The notes beneath the pieces are model-generated. The model ran no database searches. It was not told the DNA's origin and saw only the letters and a program-made list of their open reading frames with translations. Positions 39,726-48,031 of a DNA stretch of 64,000 nt are shown here, piece by piece; position 1 is the first letter of the stretch, and every line of letters begins with the position of its first letter. The stretch lies in NCBI RefSeq assembly GCF_003479405.1, contig NZ_QUHB01000004.1, forward strand, positions 124,001-188,000. The letters run 5' to 3'. Made by a program: the position numbers and the translations under genes. This stretch comes from Eubacterium sp. AF16-48. GTDB lineage: Bacteria; Bacillota; Clostridia; Lachnospirales; Lachnospiraceae.

Positions 39726-39768
39726 TAACGTTATCAATGAATAGAGCGCAAGCTCACTATAAATAAAG

Positions 39769-39807
39769 AAAACCACGGTCGTGTTTACACGAAACCGTGG
39801 TTTTCCT
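39769..39807 (+). terminator. Native tuf terminator
   Basis: AAAACCACGGT (39769-39779) and CGTG pair with CACG and ACCGTGGTTTT around TTTA; TTTTCC follows. Before integration this terminator lay directly downstream of tuf. The stretch 39808-40030 holds no gene. Confidence 0.85.
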
Positions 39808-39847
39808 TTGTTTATAGGGCTCGCAGGCATTCTATGAATGACGCGAG

Positions 39848-39874
39848 CTTATTGATTACGCAGTAATCAATAAG
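39848..39874. repeat. 12-bp perfect inverted repeat in the 39.8-40.1 kb gap
   Basis: CTTATTGATTAC and GTAATCAATAAG flank GCA. There is no T-run after it, so it is not an intrinsic terminator. It may be a mobile short intergenic repeat or a protein-binding site. Confidence 0.5.
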
Positions 39875-40032
39875 ATATGCTTGTGCAAAAATATAGGCAT
39901 TCCCGAAATTTTAAAGAATGCACTGAATATTAAATAATAATATAGCAGATAGAGTGAAAAATAACTGTTATAATCAGAGATAAATGGTGAAAATTACGAC
40001 GTAGGAATGTTGATAAATATTAAATTTAGGTA

Positions 40033-40061
40033 TTACATTAAATAGAAAAATATGTTATACT
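40033..40061 (+). promoter_or_regulatory. Promoter of the DUF2798 gene
   Basis: TTACAT (40033-40038), 17-bp spacer, TATACT (40056-40061). The start site would be near 40068, giving a leader of about 94 nt with a regulatory hairpin. Confidence 0.6.
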
Positions 40062-40100
40062 TCCCTAGCAATTTTATTATGGTTATTATTGGAAACGCAC

Positions 40101-40157
40101 AATCCTCCGGGATGATAACGAACAACACATTAGTTATAAGTTATCGATAGGAGGATT
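40101..40157 (+). promoter_or_regulatory. Leader hairpin that sequesters the ribosome binding site of the DUF2798 gene
   Basis: AATCCTCC (40101-40108) pairs perfectly with GGAGGATT (40150-40157), which contains the AGGAGG ribosome binding site for the ATG at 40162. The inner arm GATAAC/GTTATC (40114-40119, 40140-40145) extends it. A T-run (40156-40161) makes the same hairpin look like a terminator. It is a natural on/off element, so the leader upstream (40068-40100) could be a sensor or an anti-element. Confidence 0.6.
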
Positions 40158-40161
40158 TTTT

Positions 40162-40626
40162 ATGCCAAAAAACAAATTTCAGGATGTAATATTTACAATT
40201 ATTATGGCTACAATGATGGTTTATGGAATGGTTGTGTATAATGTAGCACTTAATACATGCAGTGTAACAGGGCAAACATTTATTAGTGCAACCCATGAAT
40301 TGCCAATTATGGTGCCTGTGGCTTTTGTATTAGAATTTTTCGTAGTGGGGAAAATAGCTAAAATATTAGCCTTTACTGTGATGAAAACAAGCGACAGACC
40401 ACAGATTATAACATATGCAATTTCAATTTGCATTTGTTGTATAATGTGTCCAATAATGAGTTTGGTTGCTACCATACTGTTTAAGGAAACAAAAAGCTTT
40501 GGGACATGGATACAGACATGGGCAATGAATTTCCCAATGGCAATATGTTATCAGATGTTTTATTGTGGTCCTTTTGTAAGGCTTATATTTAGAATGATTT
40601 TTCGTGAAAAAAATCACGAATCATAA
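40162..40626 (+). CDS. DUF2798 membrane protein
   Basis: This 154-residue protein has four membrane helices and two copies of the DUF2798 pattern (about 5-70 and 80-150). No catalytic residues are visible, and the family function is unknown. The start overlaps the leader hairpin described at 40101-40157, so expression is probably switched. Confidence 0.75.
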   Translation: MPKNKFQDVIFTIIMATMMVYGMVVYNVALNTCSVTGQTFISATHELPIMVPVAFVLEFFVVGKIAKILAFTVMKTSDRPQIITYAISICICCIMCPIMSLVATILFKETKSFGTWIQTWAMNFPMAICYQMFYCGPFVRLIFRMIFREKNHES

Positions 40627-40705
40627 AAATGATGGCTTTACATAAAGATTGTTTACAATCAGAAACCCATGACGAAGGAAAAAATCCGAATCCTATGCAA
40701 AAGGA

Positions 40706-40918
40706 ATGTCGTGGATAAAAACAAATGTTAAATTAGTTATGGATGAGTCAGATGAAACCATCGCTGACTTAATAACTGACGGATGTAATATGGGCGTTAA
40801 ATCTTTGAATGAATATCTTAATCAGTACAAAGCCGCTGATGAGAAGACTAAAGATATTGCAAAACGCTTAGTTAATATAGAAGAGAGTTTTGCCATTGAC
40901 ATAAGAAAATATTTATAG
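40706..40918 (+). CDS. Small conserved-looking helical protein, unknown
   Basis: This 70-residue protein (MSWIKTNVKLVMDESDETIA; NMGVKSLNEYLNQYKAADEK) is soluble and helical. AAAAGGA lies only 1-2 nt before the ATG, which is unusual. A 28-codon ORF (40632-40718, MALHKDCLQSETHDEGKNPN...) overlaps this start in another frame and might couple translation. The function is unknown. Confidence 0.6.
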   Translation: MSWIKTNVKLVMDESDETIADLITDGCNMGVKSLNEYLNQYKAADEKTKDIAKRLVNIEESFAIDIRKYL

Positions 40919-40958
40919 TATTTTAAGCAAAAAGATAAATTATAAAGAAAGGCAAATC

Positions 40959-41360
40959 TTGAAAAAGGACAATAAATTAAAGAAACAAAGGATTATAATA
41001 GCAATTGTTTTTATAATAATTATTGGCTATGTGGGAGTATACTTAAAGGGCGTTCCCTGTATTATTAAATATTTCACAGGTGTTTCATGCTTAGGTTGCG
41101 GAATGACCAGGGCGTGGTTAGCAGCACTAAAATTAGATTTTTCAATGGCATTTTATTATCATCCGTTATTTTTTATGCTGGTGGTGATTTTAATTATTAT
41201 ACTAAATAGAAAAAGACTAAAGCCAAAAGCTTTGTCGTGTATTATATGGACTGTGCTGATTTTATTTGGCATAGTCTACATATATAGGATGTTTACACCT
41301 AATGGCATAGTGGTTTTTCAGCCGGAAAAGGGGCTGTTATATAAAATATTTAATAAATGA
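40959..41360 (+). CDS. DUF2752 membrane protein
   Basis: This 133-residue protein with three membrane helices carries the DUF2752 hallmark CLGCGMTRAW (about 43-52). The TTG start follows GAAAGGC. Family members are found widely in gut bacteria. The function is unknown, although the cysteine/arginine motif is strictly kept. Confidence 0.75.
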   Translation: MKKDNKLKKQRIIIAIVFIIIIGYVGVYLKGVPCIIKYFTGVSCLGCGMTRAWLAALKLDFSMAFYYHPLFFMLVVILIIILNRKRLKPKALSCIIWTVLILFGIVYIYRMFTPNGIVVFQPEKGLLYKIFNK

Positions 41361-41414
41361 AGTTGCTTATTTTGGTATGTAGAATGGCAATTTATACTTT
41401 GGATGATTTCATTA

Positions 41415-41454
41415 AAATATGTTGGTAGGAATGATTTTACCGGCATATTTTTTT
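41415..41454 (+). terminator. Intrinsic terminator after DUF2752
   Basis: AAATATGTTGGTA (41415-41427) pairs with TACCGGCATATTT (41438-41450), including U-G pairs, then four more T's. Beyond it, 41455-41581 holds the leader of the next gene. Confidence 0.85.
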
Positions 41455-41581
41455 ATGTAAAATCATAAGAATAAAAAATGTAGGAAATTACTCCATATAA
41501 CACTTTCGTGTGATGTGGGGGAAGGTTTGCCTATGTTATTATTTTATTAACACCACAATTATTGGAAGGAGAGTGAACATT

Positions 41582-43303
41582 ATGAAAGAAAAAATAGTTG
41601 CAATTATATTATCACTTACAATGATAATAGGTTTAGGTGGAACAATGCATACACCTGCAAATGCAGCAGAAACAAAGTCAGTATCAAAGCAGGTTAATGA
41701 CATTTTAGATGCAAAAAATGCAGATGTTACGGCTAATTTTAAGGCAAATGTAAAGGGAGAGGAAGTAGCTGAACAGCTTTATAGAACTTTTAGACAGTTA
41801 GCTTTTGATTATAACAGTGATTATGGTTCATATGAAGATGGAAAATTGGTTTTAACTAAAGAAGGTGAAGCATTTTACAACCGGATGCTTAAATTAGGCA
41901 TTGCATCAGGTTTAAATGAAGATGGCGAACCTATTGGAGCAGATGTTTTAGACTTAAAGGGAACAGTAAAATCATCAGTTATTGATTCACAGAATTTTAA
42001 TTTAGATTTATATCTTCAGCTTGCAAAAGGAAAAAATGCAAAGGCAATTTCATTAAATTATAACAATGGAAAAATTAAAATTAATTTAGGCACATTAGTT
42101 TCATTTGTGAAGGAATATACAGGAAGAACTGTTAATGATATTTATGATGCACTGGAGATACCTGCCATAGAAGAGCTTACACTTAATGGAATAAACGAAT
42201 TAAATAAATACTTAAAGTCAGAACTTGGAATTCGTGAAGTATTATCTTATACAGTGTATACAGAGGAAGATGGTGAAGACGTGGCTGATAAAATAGGATG
42301 TATTAAAGATGTGAATTATGGAGAAAAAATGTATCCAAACTTTAACATATCCAGTGAGCAGTTAATGAGTACAGGTAAAGATTTATTGGCATTGGTTCTT
42401 AATACAGCTGACTATACTCTTGGTAAATTTGAAACAAAGTCAGGTACAAAATCAACTATTAGTGTAACAGAAAAAAATGCGACAGAGTTAATCAAGAGAC
42501 TTAGTCTGGCATTAGGAAACAATGCGGAAGTTATAATAAATAGTGCAGCAGATAGATTGTTTGCATTACCTGGATTTGATGAAGTAGCTAAATCATATCC
42601 AAAGGGATACTTAGATGCAGTGAAGAAAGAAATGGTTTTCCAGGTTAAAAGTATATCCAGAAACTTAGATGCCTTAACTAAGGAAGAAGAAGTGAAGGAT
42701 GAGGGAGGAAACATAATTAAGTACATCCCAATTGAAAAAGCAATTGAAATGAACAAAGTCAAGGCATCTGCTAATTTTACTGCTGACACTAAGGGTAAAA
42801 AAGGTTCAAGAGATGCACTGTTTACAGGAAGTATTAAATTCGCATCAGGAGAGGGTAAAGAGGCTACATCTGTAGATATTTCATTTGATGTATCAGTTAA
42901 GGAAAAAGGAACAAAGAGTAACGATACAAAAACTTCTGTTAAGAAAGTTAAAAAGGGAGATATTGTAAAGGCTAAAAGTGGTACTTATGTAGTTACATCA
43001 ACATCAAAGAAAACTGTTTCTCTTAAGGCAGCTAAAAATAAAAAGACTGTAAAAATTCCTGCAACAGTAACAATTGGTAAAGATAAATACAAGGTTACTG
43101 CAATTGGAAAAAAGGCATTTAAGAATTGCAACAAAACAAAGAAAGTAGTAATTGGAAAAAATATTGAAAAGATTGGAAAGAAGGCATTTAGCGGAATTAA
43201 CAAGAAAGCTACAATTAAGTGTCCTAAGAAATCTTTAAAGAAGTATAAAAAAATGATTATGAAAAAATCTACAGGGTACAAAAAGACTATGACAGTTAAA
43301 TAA
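41582..43303 (+). CDS. Secreted protein with C-terminal leucine-rich (BspA-type) repeats
   Basis: This 573-residue protein has a signal peptide (MKEKIVAIILSLTMIIGLGG, cleavage likely after ANA). A large novel region of about 420 residues has no recognised domain. A Lys-rich C-terminal part has LRR_5 units (VKIPATVTIGKDKYKVTAIG, KKVVIGKNIEKIGKKAF). It ends without LPXTG or a transmembrane anchor, so it may be released or held by charge on the wall. GGAAGGAG precedes the ATG; a longer frame from 41510 is rejected. Confidence 0.75.
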   Translation: MKEKIVAIILSLTMIIGLGGTMHTPANAAETKSVSKQVNDILDAKNADVTANFKANVKGEEVAEQLYRTFRQLAFDYNSDYGSYEDGKLVLTKEGEAFYNRMLKLGIASGLNEDGEPIGADVLDLKGTVKSSVIDSQNFNLDLYLQLAKGKNAKAISLNYNNGKIKINLGTLVSFVKEYTGRTVNDIYDALEIPAIEELTLNGINELNKYLKSELGIREVLSYTVYTEEDGEDVADKIGCIKDVNYGEKMYPNFNISSEQLMSTGKDLLALVLNTADYTLGKFETKSGTKSTISVTEKNATELIKRLSLALGNNAEVIINSAADRLFALPGFDEVAKSYPKGYLDAVKKEMVFQVKSISRNLDALTKEEEVKDEGGNIIKYIPIEKAIEMNKVKASANFTADTKGKKGSRDALFTGSIKFASGEGKEATSVDISFDVSVKEKGTKSNDTKTSVKKVKKGDIVKAKSGTYVVTSTSKKTVSLKAAKNKKTVKIPATVTIGKDKYKVTAIGKKAFKNCNKTKKVVIGKNIEKIGKKAFSGINKKATIKCPKKSLKKYKKMIMKKSTGYKKTMTVK

Positions 43304-43322
43304 TCGTTAGTAAATAAAGTCG

Positions 43323-43363
43323 TAATCCCGGTCATTGGTGGTGTATGTGACCGGGGTTATTTT
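43323..43363 (+). terminator. Intrinsic terminator
   Basis: TAATCCCGGTCA (43323-43334) pairs with TGACCGGGGTTA (43348-43359) and is followed by TTTT. It closes the LRR gene. Confidence 0.85.
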
Positions 43364-43420
43364 ATGTAAAAATAGAAATAGTAAATGCACATACGTAGTT
43401 AATAACTGCATAAATGTATA

Positions 43421-43672
43421 GTGATTTATATAGATGTAAGTGGTGGAAATGTATATGAAACTTATATTGAAACGAAAAAAAGTGAAGAGTTTAGTAGTCT
43501 TGTGTACAATTGGAAAAGTGAATTTGAAAAGTTTGCTCCGACCCTTAATTATTCCATAGTTGTTGGAACGGCAGAAGAGAGAAAACAGATTAAGTGAACT
43601 CTGGAGCGAATTTGACTATCTTATGCCGGGGCTTCATTGAGTAAAGAGGAACTTCTGGAGTTATTGTCATAA
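43421..43672 (+). pseudogene. Remnant of a SNF2-family helicase
   Basis: The first piece (43421-43597) reads SLVYNWKSEFEKFAPTLNYS, then IVVGTAEERKQIK, the classic motif of the SNF2 helicase N-terminal domain, and then stops. The second piece (43625-43672) reads AGASLSKEELLELLS and stop, which matches the C-terminal end of such proteins. Nearly 1000 codons are missing between them. There is no usable start codon with a ribosome binding site. A large internal deletion inactivated the gene. Confidence 0.75.
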
Positions 43673-43757
43673 AGATGTATTGCAAAAGAGTTTCAATGGA
43701 GTTACCATAAAATATACGGTATTAAGGTATAAAAGTACCGTTACAGGAGAAAGAACA

Positions 43758-44255
43758 ATGATTAATAATATTGAATTAAGAAGATACGAAGTAAGGGATA
43801 TTCCTGAAATGGTTAATATTTGGAATGAAGTTGTTAAGGAGGGAAATGCTTTCCCACAGGAAGATTTACTGACAGAAGAAAAGGGTAAGATATTCTTTGA
43901 GAGACAGAGCTATTGTGGAGTAGCAGTAAACAAAGACACAGGAAAAATACTGGGAATGTATATTTTGCATCCTAATAATGTTGGAAGGTGTGGACATATT
44001 GCTAATGCAAGTTTTGCAGTTTCATCAGAAAGCAGAGGACTTCATATTGGTGAAAAAATGGTGCGTGACTGCATACAACAGGCACACAGGGAGCAGTTTA
44101 AAATTCTCCAGTTTAATGCAGTAGTGGAATCAAATATGCATGCAATACATTTATATGAGCGAATTGGCTTCAAGCAGCTGGGAGTGATTCCCAATGGCTT
44201 CAAGGTGGATGAAGGAAAATATGAAAATATATGTGTGTACTATATAGAAGTGTAG
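43758..44255 (+). CDS. GNAT family N-acetyltransferase
   Basis: This 165-residue enzyme has the fold order of GNAT proteins: ELRRYEVRDIPEMVNIWNEV, a central beta sheet, acetyl-CoA loop SRGLHIGEKM and C-terminal HLYERIGFKQLG. The substrate cannot be named. The ATG at 43758 follows AGGAGAAAG. It lies 16 bp from the MBL gene, so both may be co-transcribed. Confidence 0.8.
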   Translation: MINNIELRRYEVRDIPEMVNIWNEVVKEGNAFPQEDLLTEEKGKIFFERQSYCGVAVNKDTGKILGMYILHPNNVGRCGHIANASFAVSSESRGLHIGEKMVRDCIQQAHREQFKILQFNAVVESNMHAIHLYERIGFKQLGVIPNGFKVDEGKYENICVYYIEV

Positions 44256-44271
44256 TGGTGGGAAAAATACA

Positions 44272-45075
44272 ATGAAAGTAATAACATTAATTGAGGACAC
44301 CCCGGAGGAGATGGAGTGTGATTTTGAACATGGTTTGGCATTATATATTGAAATTCAACAGTATAAATTGTTATTTGATACGGGAGCCACAGGCAGATTT
44401 GTGGGAAATGCCGCAAAATTAGGAATTGATTTAAATGAAATTGACAAGGTTATTATAAGTCATGGGCATTATGATCACGCAGGTGGTTTGCTTAAATTTT
44501 GTGAGATAAACAATCATGCACAAATTTATATGCAAAAAAATGCAACAGAGGAATGCTATTACAAAGACACATATATAGGAATAGATAACAGAATATTGAA
44601 TTTGCCGCAGCTTAAATTAGTAGATGGAAGCTATAAAATAGATGATAATTTATATTTGCTTTCTAATGTACCCACAGAAAAGAGAAATATAAAATTTCTA
44701 AGAAAAGTGGATGGAAAAATTACAGAAGATGATTTTTCCCATGAGCAAAGCCTTGTAATATGTACAAAGAAGGGAAATGCCCTTATATCAGGGTGTGCAC
44801 ATTGTGGAATTATAAATATTTTAGAGGCATATAAGAAGAAATTTGCCAATGAGCCAATGGTAGTAATCAGTGGCTTTCATATGTTTAAAAACGGTGGGTA
44901 TACTAAAGAAGAAATAGCAAATATAGAGTCTATTGCAAAAAAATTAAACAAGATGTACACTATTTTTTATACCGGGCATTGTACAGGGGATAAAGCTTAT
45001 GAGATAATGCATAAAATTATGAAAGATAAATTAAAAGCCATTCACACAGGAAAAATAGTGGAAATTAAAGAGTGA
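44272..45075 (+). CDS. Metallo-beta-lactamase-fold hydrolase (MBL superfamily)
   Basis: This 267-residue enzyme has the metal motif SHGHYDHAGG (about 63-72) and later histidines in SGCAHCGI, GFHMF and GHCTGDKA. It resembles the group related to dihydropterin-type synthases with MBL fold. The substrate is unknown. The tail is followed within 7 bases by the remnant of xpt. Confidence 0.8.
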   Translation: MKVITLIEDTPEEMECDFEHGLALYIEIQQYKLLFDTGATGRFVGNAAKLGIDLNEIDKVIISHGHYDHAGGLLKFCEINNHAQIYMQKNATEECYYKDTYIGIDNRILNLPQLKLVDGSYKIDDNLYLLSNVPTEKRNIKFLRKVDGKITEDDFSHEQSLVICTKKGNALISGCAHCGIINILEAYKKKFANEPMVVISGFHMFKNGGYTKEEIANIESIAKKLNKMYTIFYTGHCTGDKAYEIMHKIMKDKLKAIHTGKIVEIKE

Positions 45076-45081
45076 TTATAA

Positions 45082-45201
45082 GAAAAAGGCTTCCAGCCGG
45101 GAGGTAGAACAATTAGAAATCTGGGATATCATTTAGAATCCCTTGCAATTGTAGACGGGATGAATGCAGATACCGGAGAGATAGAGTTCAGGCAACAGTA
45201 G
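45082..45201 (+). pseudogene. xpt: 3' remnant of xpt (xanthine phosphoribosyltransferase)
   Basis: The frame reads [20 protein letters not shown], then [19 protein letters not shown] and stop. The IEKGFQxGG ... ESLAIV pattern is the C-terminus of Xpt. The N-terminal 150 residues, including the PRPP loop, are missing; a stop precedes the fragment and it abuts the MBL gene. A deletion or rearrangement fused this place, so xanthine salvage by this copy is lost. Confidence 0.8.
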
Positions 45202-45252
45202 AAAAATAAATATATGTAAAACGTAATACTATAAAATAAAACAGGAGGCAGT

Positions 45253-46227
45253 ATGTGTACCGCAGCAACATATAAAACAAAGGATTTTTATTTTGGAAGA
45301 ACATTGGACTATGAGTTTTCATATGGCGATGAAATTGCCATAACTCCGAGAAATTATCCAATTAATTTTAGACATACAAAGGCTTTAGATAATCACTATG
45401 CCATAATGGGCATGGCGTATGTTGTAGGGGAGTATCCTCTATATTATGATGCAATTAATGAGAAAGGTCTTGGAATGGCAGGGCTTAATTTTGTTGGAAA
45501 TGCCATGTATCAGGAAGTTAAGAAAAATGAAACCAATGTGGCTCAGTTTGAGTTTATTATGTGGATTTTGGCACAATACTCCAATGTAGATGAGGCAAGG
45601 GAGGCGCTGTCCCATATGAATCTGGTGGCAACACCTTTTAGTGAGCAGTTGCCTTCTGCACAGCTTCATTGGATAATTGCAGATGAAAAGAGCTCAATTA
45701 CAGTGGAATGTATGGCAGACGGACTTCATATATATGATAATCCCGTGGGAGTTCTTACCAACAATCCACCCTTTGATCAGCAGATGTTTATGCTAAACAA
45801 TTATATGAATTTATCTCCTAAACAGCCTGAAAATAAGTTTTCAAAGGATTTGGATTTTAATGCCTACAGTCGTGGAATGGGAGCTTTGGGGCTTCCGGGG
45901 GATTTGTCATCAGCTTCAAGATTTGCCAAGGTTGCCTTTACCAAAATGAATTCCGTATCAGGAGATGGCGAAGAGGAAAGTGTCAGCCAGTTCTTCCATA
46001 TTCTAGGCTCTGTTGACCAGCAAAGGGGATGCTGTGAAGTGGAAGAAGGCAAGTATGAGATAACAATTTATACTTCATGTTGCAATGCAACCAAGGGGAT
46101 TTATTATTATACAACCTATAACAATCATCAGATTACCGCAGTGGACATGCACAGGGAAAAATTAGATGGGGATAAGTTAGTACGGTATCCGTTAATTACA
46201 GGAGAGCAGATAAATTATCAGAATTAA
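45253..46227 (+). CDS. bsh: Choloylglycine hydrolase family protein (bile salt hydrolase-like)
   Basis: This 324-residue linear-amide C-N hydrolase starts MCTA: removal of Met exposes Cys2 as the catalytic nucleophile. Other expected residues are seen: Arg16 and Asp19 in FGRTLDYEFS, Asn in GVLTNNPPF (about 170) and Arg in SASRFAKVAF. The likely reaction is deconjugation of glycine- or taurine-bound bile acids; a penicillin V acylase role cannot be excluded. AGGAGG precedes the ATG. It supports a gut habitat. Confidence 0.88.
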   Translation: MCTAATYKTKDFYFGRTLDYEFSYGDEIAITPRNYPINFRHTKALDNHYAIMGMAYVVGEYPLYYDAINEKGLGMAGLNFVGNAMYQEVKKNETNVAQFEFIMWILAQYSNVDEAREALSHMNLVATPFSEQLPSAQLHWIIADEKSSITVECMADGLHIYDNPVGVLTNNPPFDQQMFMLNNYMNLSPKQPENKFSKDLDFNAYSRGMGALGLPGDLSSASRFAKVAFTKMNSVSGDGEEESVSQFFHILGSVDQQRGCCEVEEGKYEITIYTSCCNATKGIYYYTTYNNHQITAVDMHREKLDGDKLVRYPLITGEQINYQN

Positions 46228-46344
46228 CTAATTAAATCTAACACATTTGCTAAAATATATATAGCGACCTTCCGGGGAAAATGGTATAATTACTGTTATA
46301 TAAATTATGTGTTTCGGATAAAATCGAATAGGGAGGTGCTAGTT

Positions 46345-47943
46345 ATGATTCTTACATTTTTAGGAGCAGACCATGAAGTTACAGGAAGCTGTCATTTTAT
46401 TCAGGTTGGTGACAAAAAGGTACTTGTGGATTGTGGAATGGAGCAGGGAAAGGATATTTATGTAAACCAGGAACTGCCGGTTTTAGCAGGAGAAATCGAT
46501 TACATTTTTCTTACCCATGCCCATATTGACCATTCAGGTCTCATTCCACTGATGGTGAAACAGGGATTTAAAGGACAGGTGTTTGCTACCAGAGCTACCT
46601 GTGATTTGTGCAACATAATGCTTCGTGATAGTGCACATATTCAGGAGTTTGAGGCAGAATGGAGAAACAGAAAGGCAAAGAGGTCTGGTGAGGCACCTTA
46701 TGAACCCATATACACTATGGATGATGCTGTGGCAGCCTGCGAGTTGTTAGTTCCGGTGGACTATGACAGTATGGTGAAAATCTGCGATGAAATCTCCGTG
46801 AAGTACGAGGATGCGGGACATTTGCTAGGTTCTGCCAGCATTAAGATGTTTTTAACTGAGGGAGAGGAAAAGAGAACAATTATTTTTTCAGGGGATGTTG
46901 GAAATATTAATAAACCTATTATTAAAGATCCTACGCCTATGGATGGTGCTGACTATGTTCTTATTGAATCAACTTATGGTGACAGATTACACGGAGACAG
47001 ACCGGATTATGTGGGAGCTCTTGCCAGAATACTAAATGAAACCTTTGAGAGAGGTGGAAATGTAGTTATTCCGTCTTTTGCTGTAGGCAGAACTCAGGAA
47101 ATGCTATATTTCTTAAGAATTATAAAAAAAGAAAACATGGTTCCCGGATTCCCTCATTTTCAGGTTTATGTTGACAGTCCTTTAGCGGTGGAAGCTACAA
47201 ACGTGTTTAACAATAATATAATAGACTGTTTTGATGATGAAACCATGGAACTTATAAATCAGGGAATTAACCCACTGAGATTTGAGGGATTAAATGTTTC
47301 CGTAACAACTCAGGATTCCATTGCCATCAATGAAGATATGAAACCAAAGGTTATTTTATCGGCATCAGGAATGTGTGAAGCCGGCAGAATCAGACATCAT
47401 TTGAAGCATAACCTTTGGAGGGAAGAGTGTACTGTTTTGTTTGTGGGATATCAGGCAGTAGGTACTCTTGGAAGGTCACTTCTTGAAGGCGCTAAGTCAG
47501 TAAAACTTTTTGGTGAGGAAATTGCAGTAAATGCCCACATTGAAAATTTAAAGGGAGTAAGTGGTCATGCAGACCAAAAAGGACTGATTAACTGGATGGA
47601 ATCCATGATGAAAAAGCCGGATAAGGTGTTTGTCGTTCATGGAGAAGATCAGGTGTGTGATACTTTTGCAGAACTGTTAAGCAAACAGCATGGTTATGAT
47701 ACATATGCTCCATATAGTGGAACAGAGTTTGATTTAATATCCGGTGAGTTGATTAAAGAAGGTATTCCACAACGAATCGCTGAGAAGGCAAAGAAACGCA
47801 GGGCTAATGGAATTTACGACAACCTTGTATCAGCAGGTAACCGTCTTATGGCTGTTATTAAGAGAAATGAAGGTGGAACCAATAAAGATTTGGCAAGATT
47901 CACCAGTCAGATACAGTCTCTATGCGATAAGTGGGACAGATAA
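46345..47943 (+). CDS. Beta-CASP metallo-beta-lactamase RNA-processing-type enzyme
   Basis: This 532-residue protein carries LTHAHIDHSGL (HxHxDH zinc motif, about 54-64), SGDVGN and the beta-CASP signatures ESTYGD, VPSFAVGRTQE-like VIPSFAVGRTQEML and SASGMCEAGRIRHH, then GVSGHADQ. This combination marks the MBL-fold RNA-specific metallo-hydrolase group related to CPSF and YSH1. The target is unknown. The start is the ATG at 46345 (GGGAGGTG upstream). Confidence 0.88.
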   Translation: MILTFLGADHEVTGSCHFIQVGDKKVLVDCGMEQGKDIYVNQELPVLAGEIDYIFLTHAHIDHSGLIPLMVKQGFKGQVFATRATCDLCNIMLRDSAHIQEFEAEWRNRKAKRSGEAPYEPIYTMDDAVAACELLVPVDYDSMVKICDEISVKYEDAGHLLGSASIKMFLTEGEEKRTIIFSGDVGNINKPIIKDPTPMDGADYVLIESTYGDRLHGDRPDYVGALARILNETFERGGNVVIPSFAVGRTQEMLYFLRIIKKENMVPGFPHFQVYVDSPLAVEATNVFNNNIIDCFDDETMELINQGINPLRFEGLNVSVTTQDSIAINEDMKPKVILSASGMCEAGRIRHHLKHNLWREECTVLFVGYQAVGTLGRSLLEGAKSVKLFGEEIAVNAHIENLKGVSGHADQKGLINWMESMMKKPDKVFVVHGEDQVCDTFAELLSKQHGYDTYAPYSGTEFDLISGELIKEGIPQRIAEKAKKRRANGIYDNLVSAGNRLMAVIKRNEGGTNKDLARFTSQIQSLCDKWDR

Positions 47944-47971
47944 AACAGAAATTTAGAGAAGATATATAAAT

Positions 47972-48015
47972 AGGCAGTTAGAATGTGATTTGAACACGTT
48001 CTGACTGCCTGTTTT
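47972..48015. terminator. Bidirectional terminator between convergent genes
   Basis: AGGCAGTTAGAATGTG (47972-47987) pairs with the arm CACGTTCTGACTGCCT (47995-48010), with mismatches at two positions, followed by GTTTT on the plus strand. It separates the beta-CASP gene from degV, which is transcribed toward it. Confidence 0.8.
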
Positions 48016-48031
48016 GCTGTTGCTTGTTTAA

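Noticed and set aside
41455..41581. Riboswitch in the leader of the LRR secreted protein
   Set aside because: Only a small ACACTTTCGTGT hairpin is seen; nothing matches a known riboswitch core.
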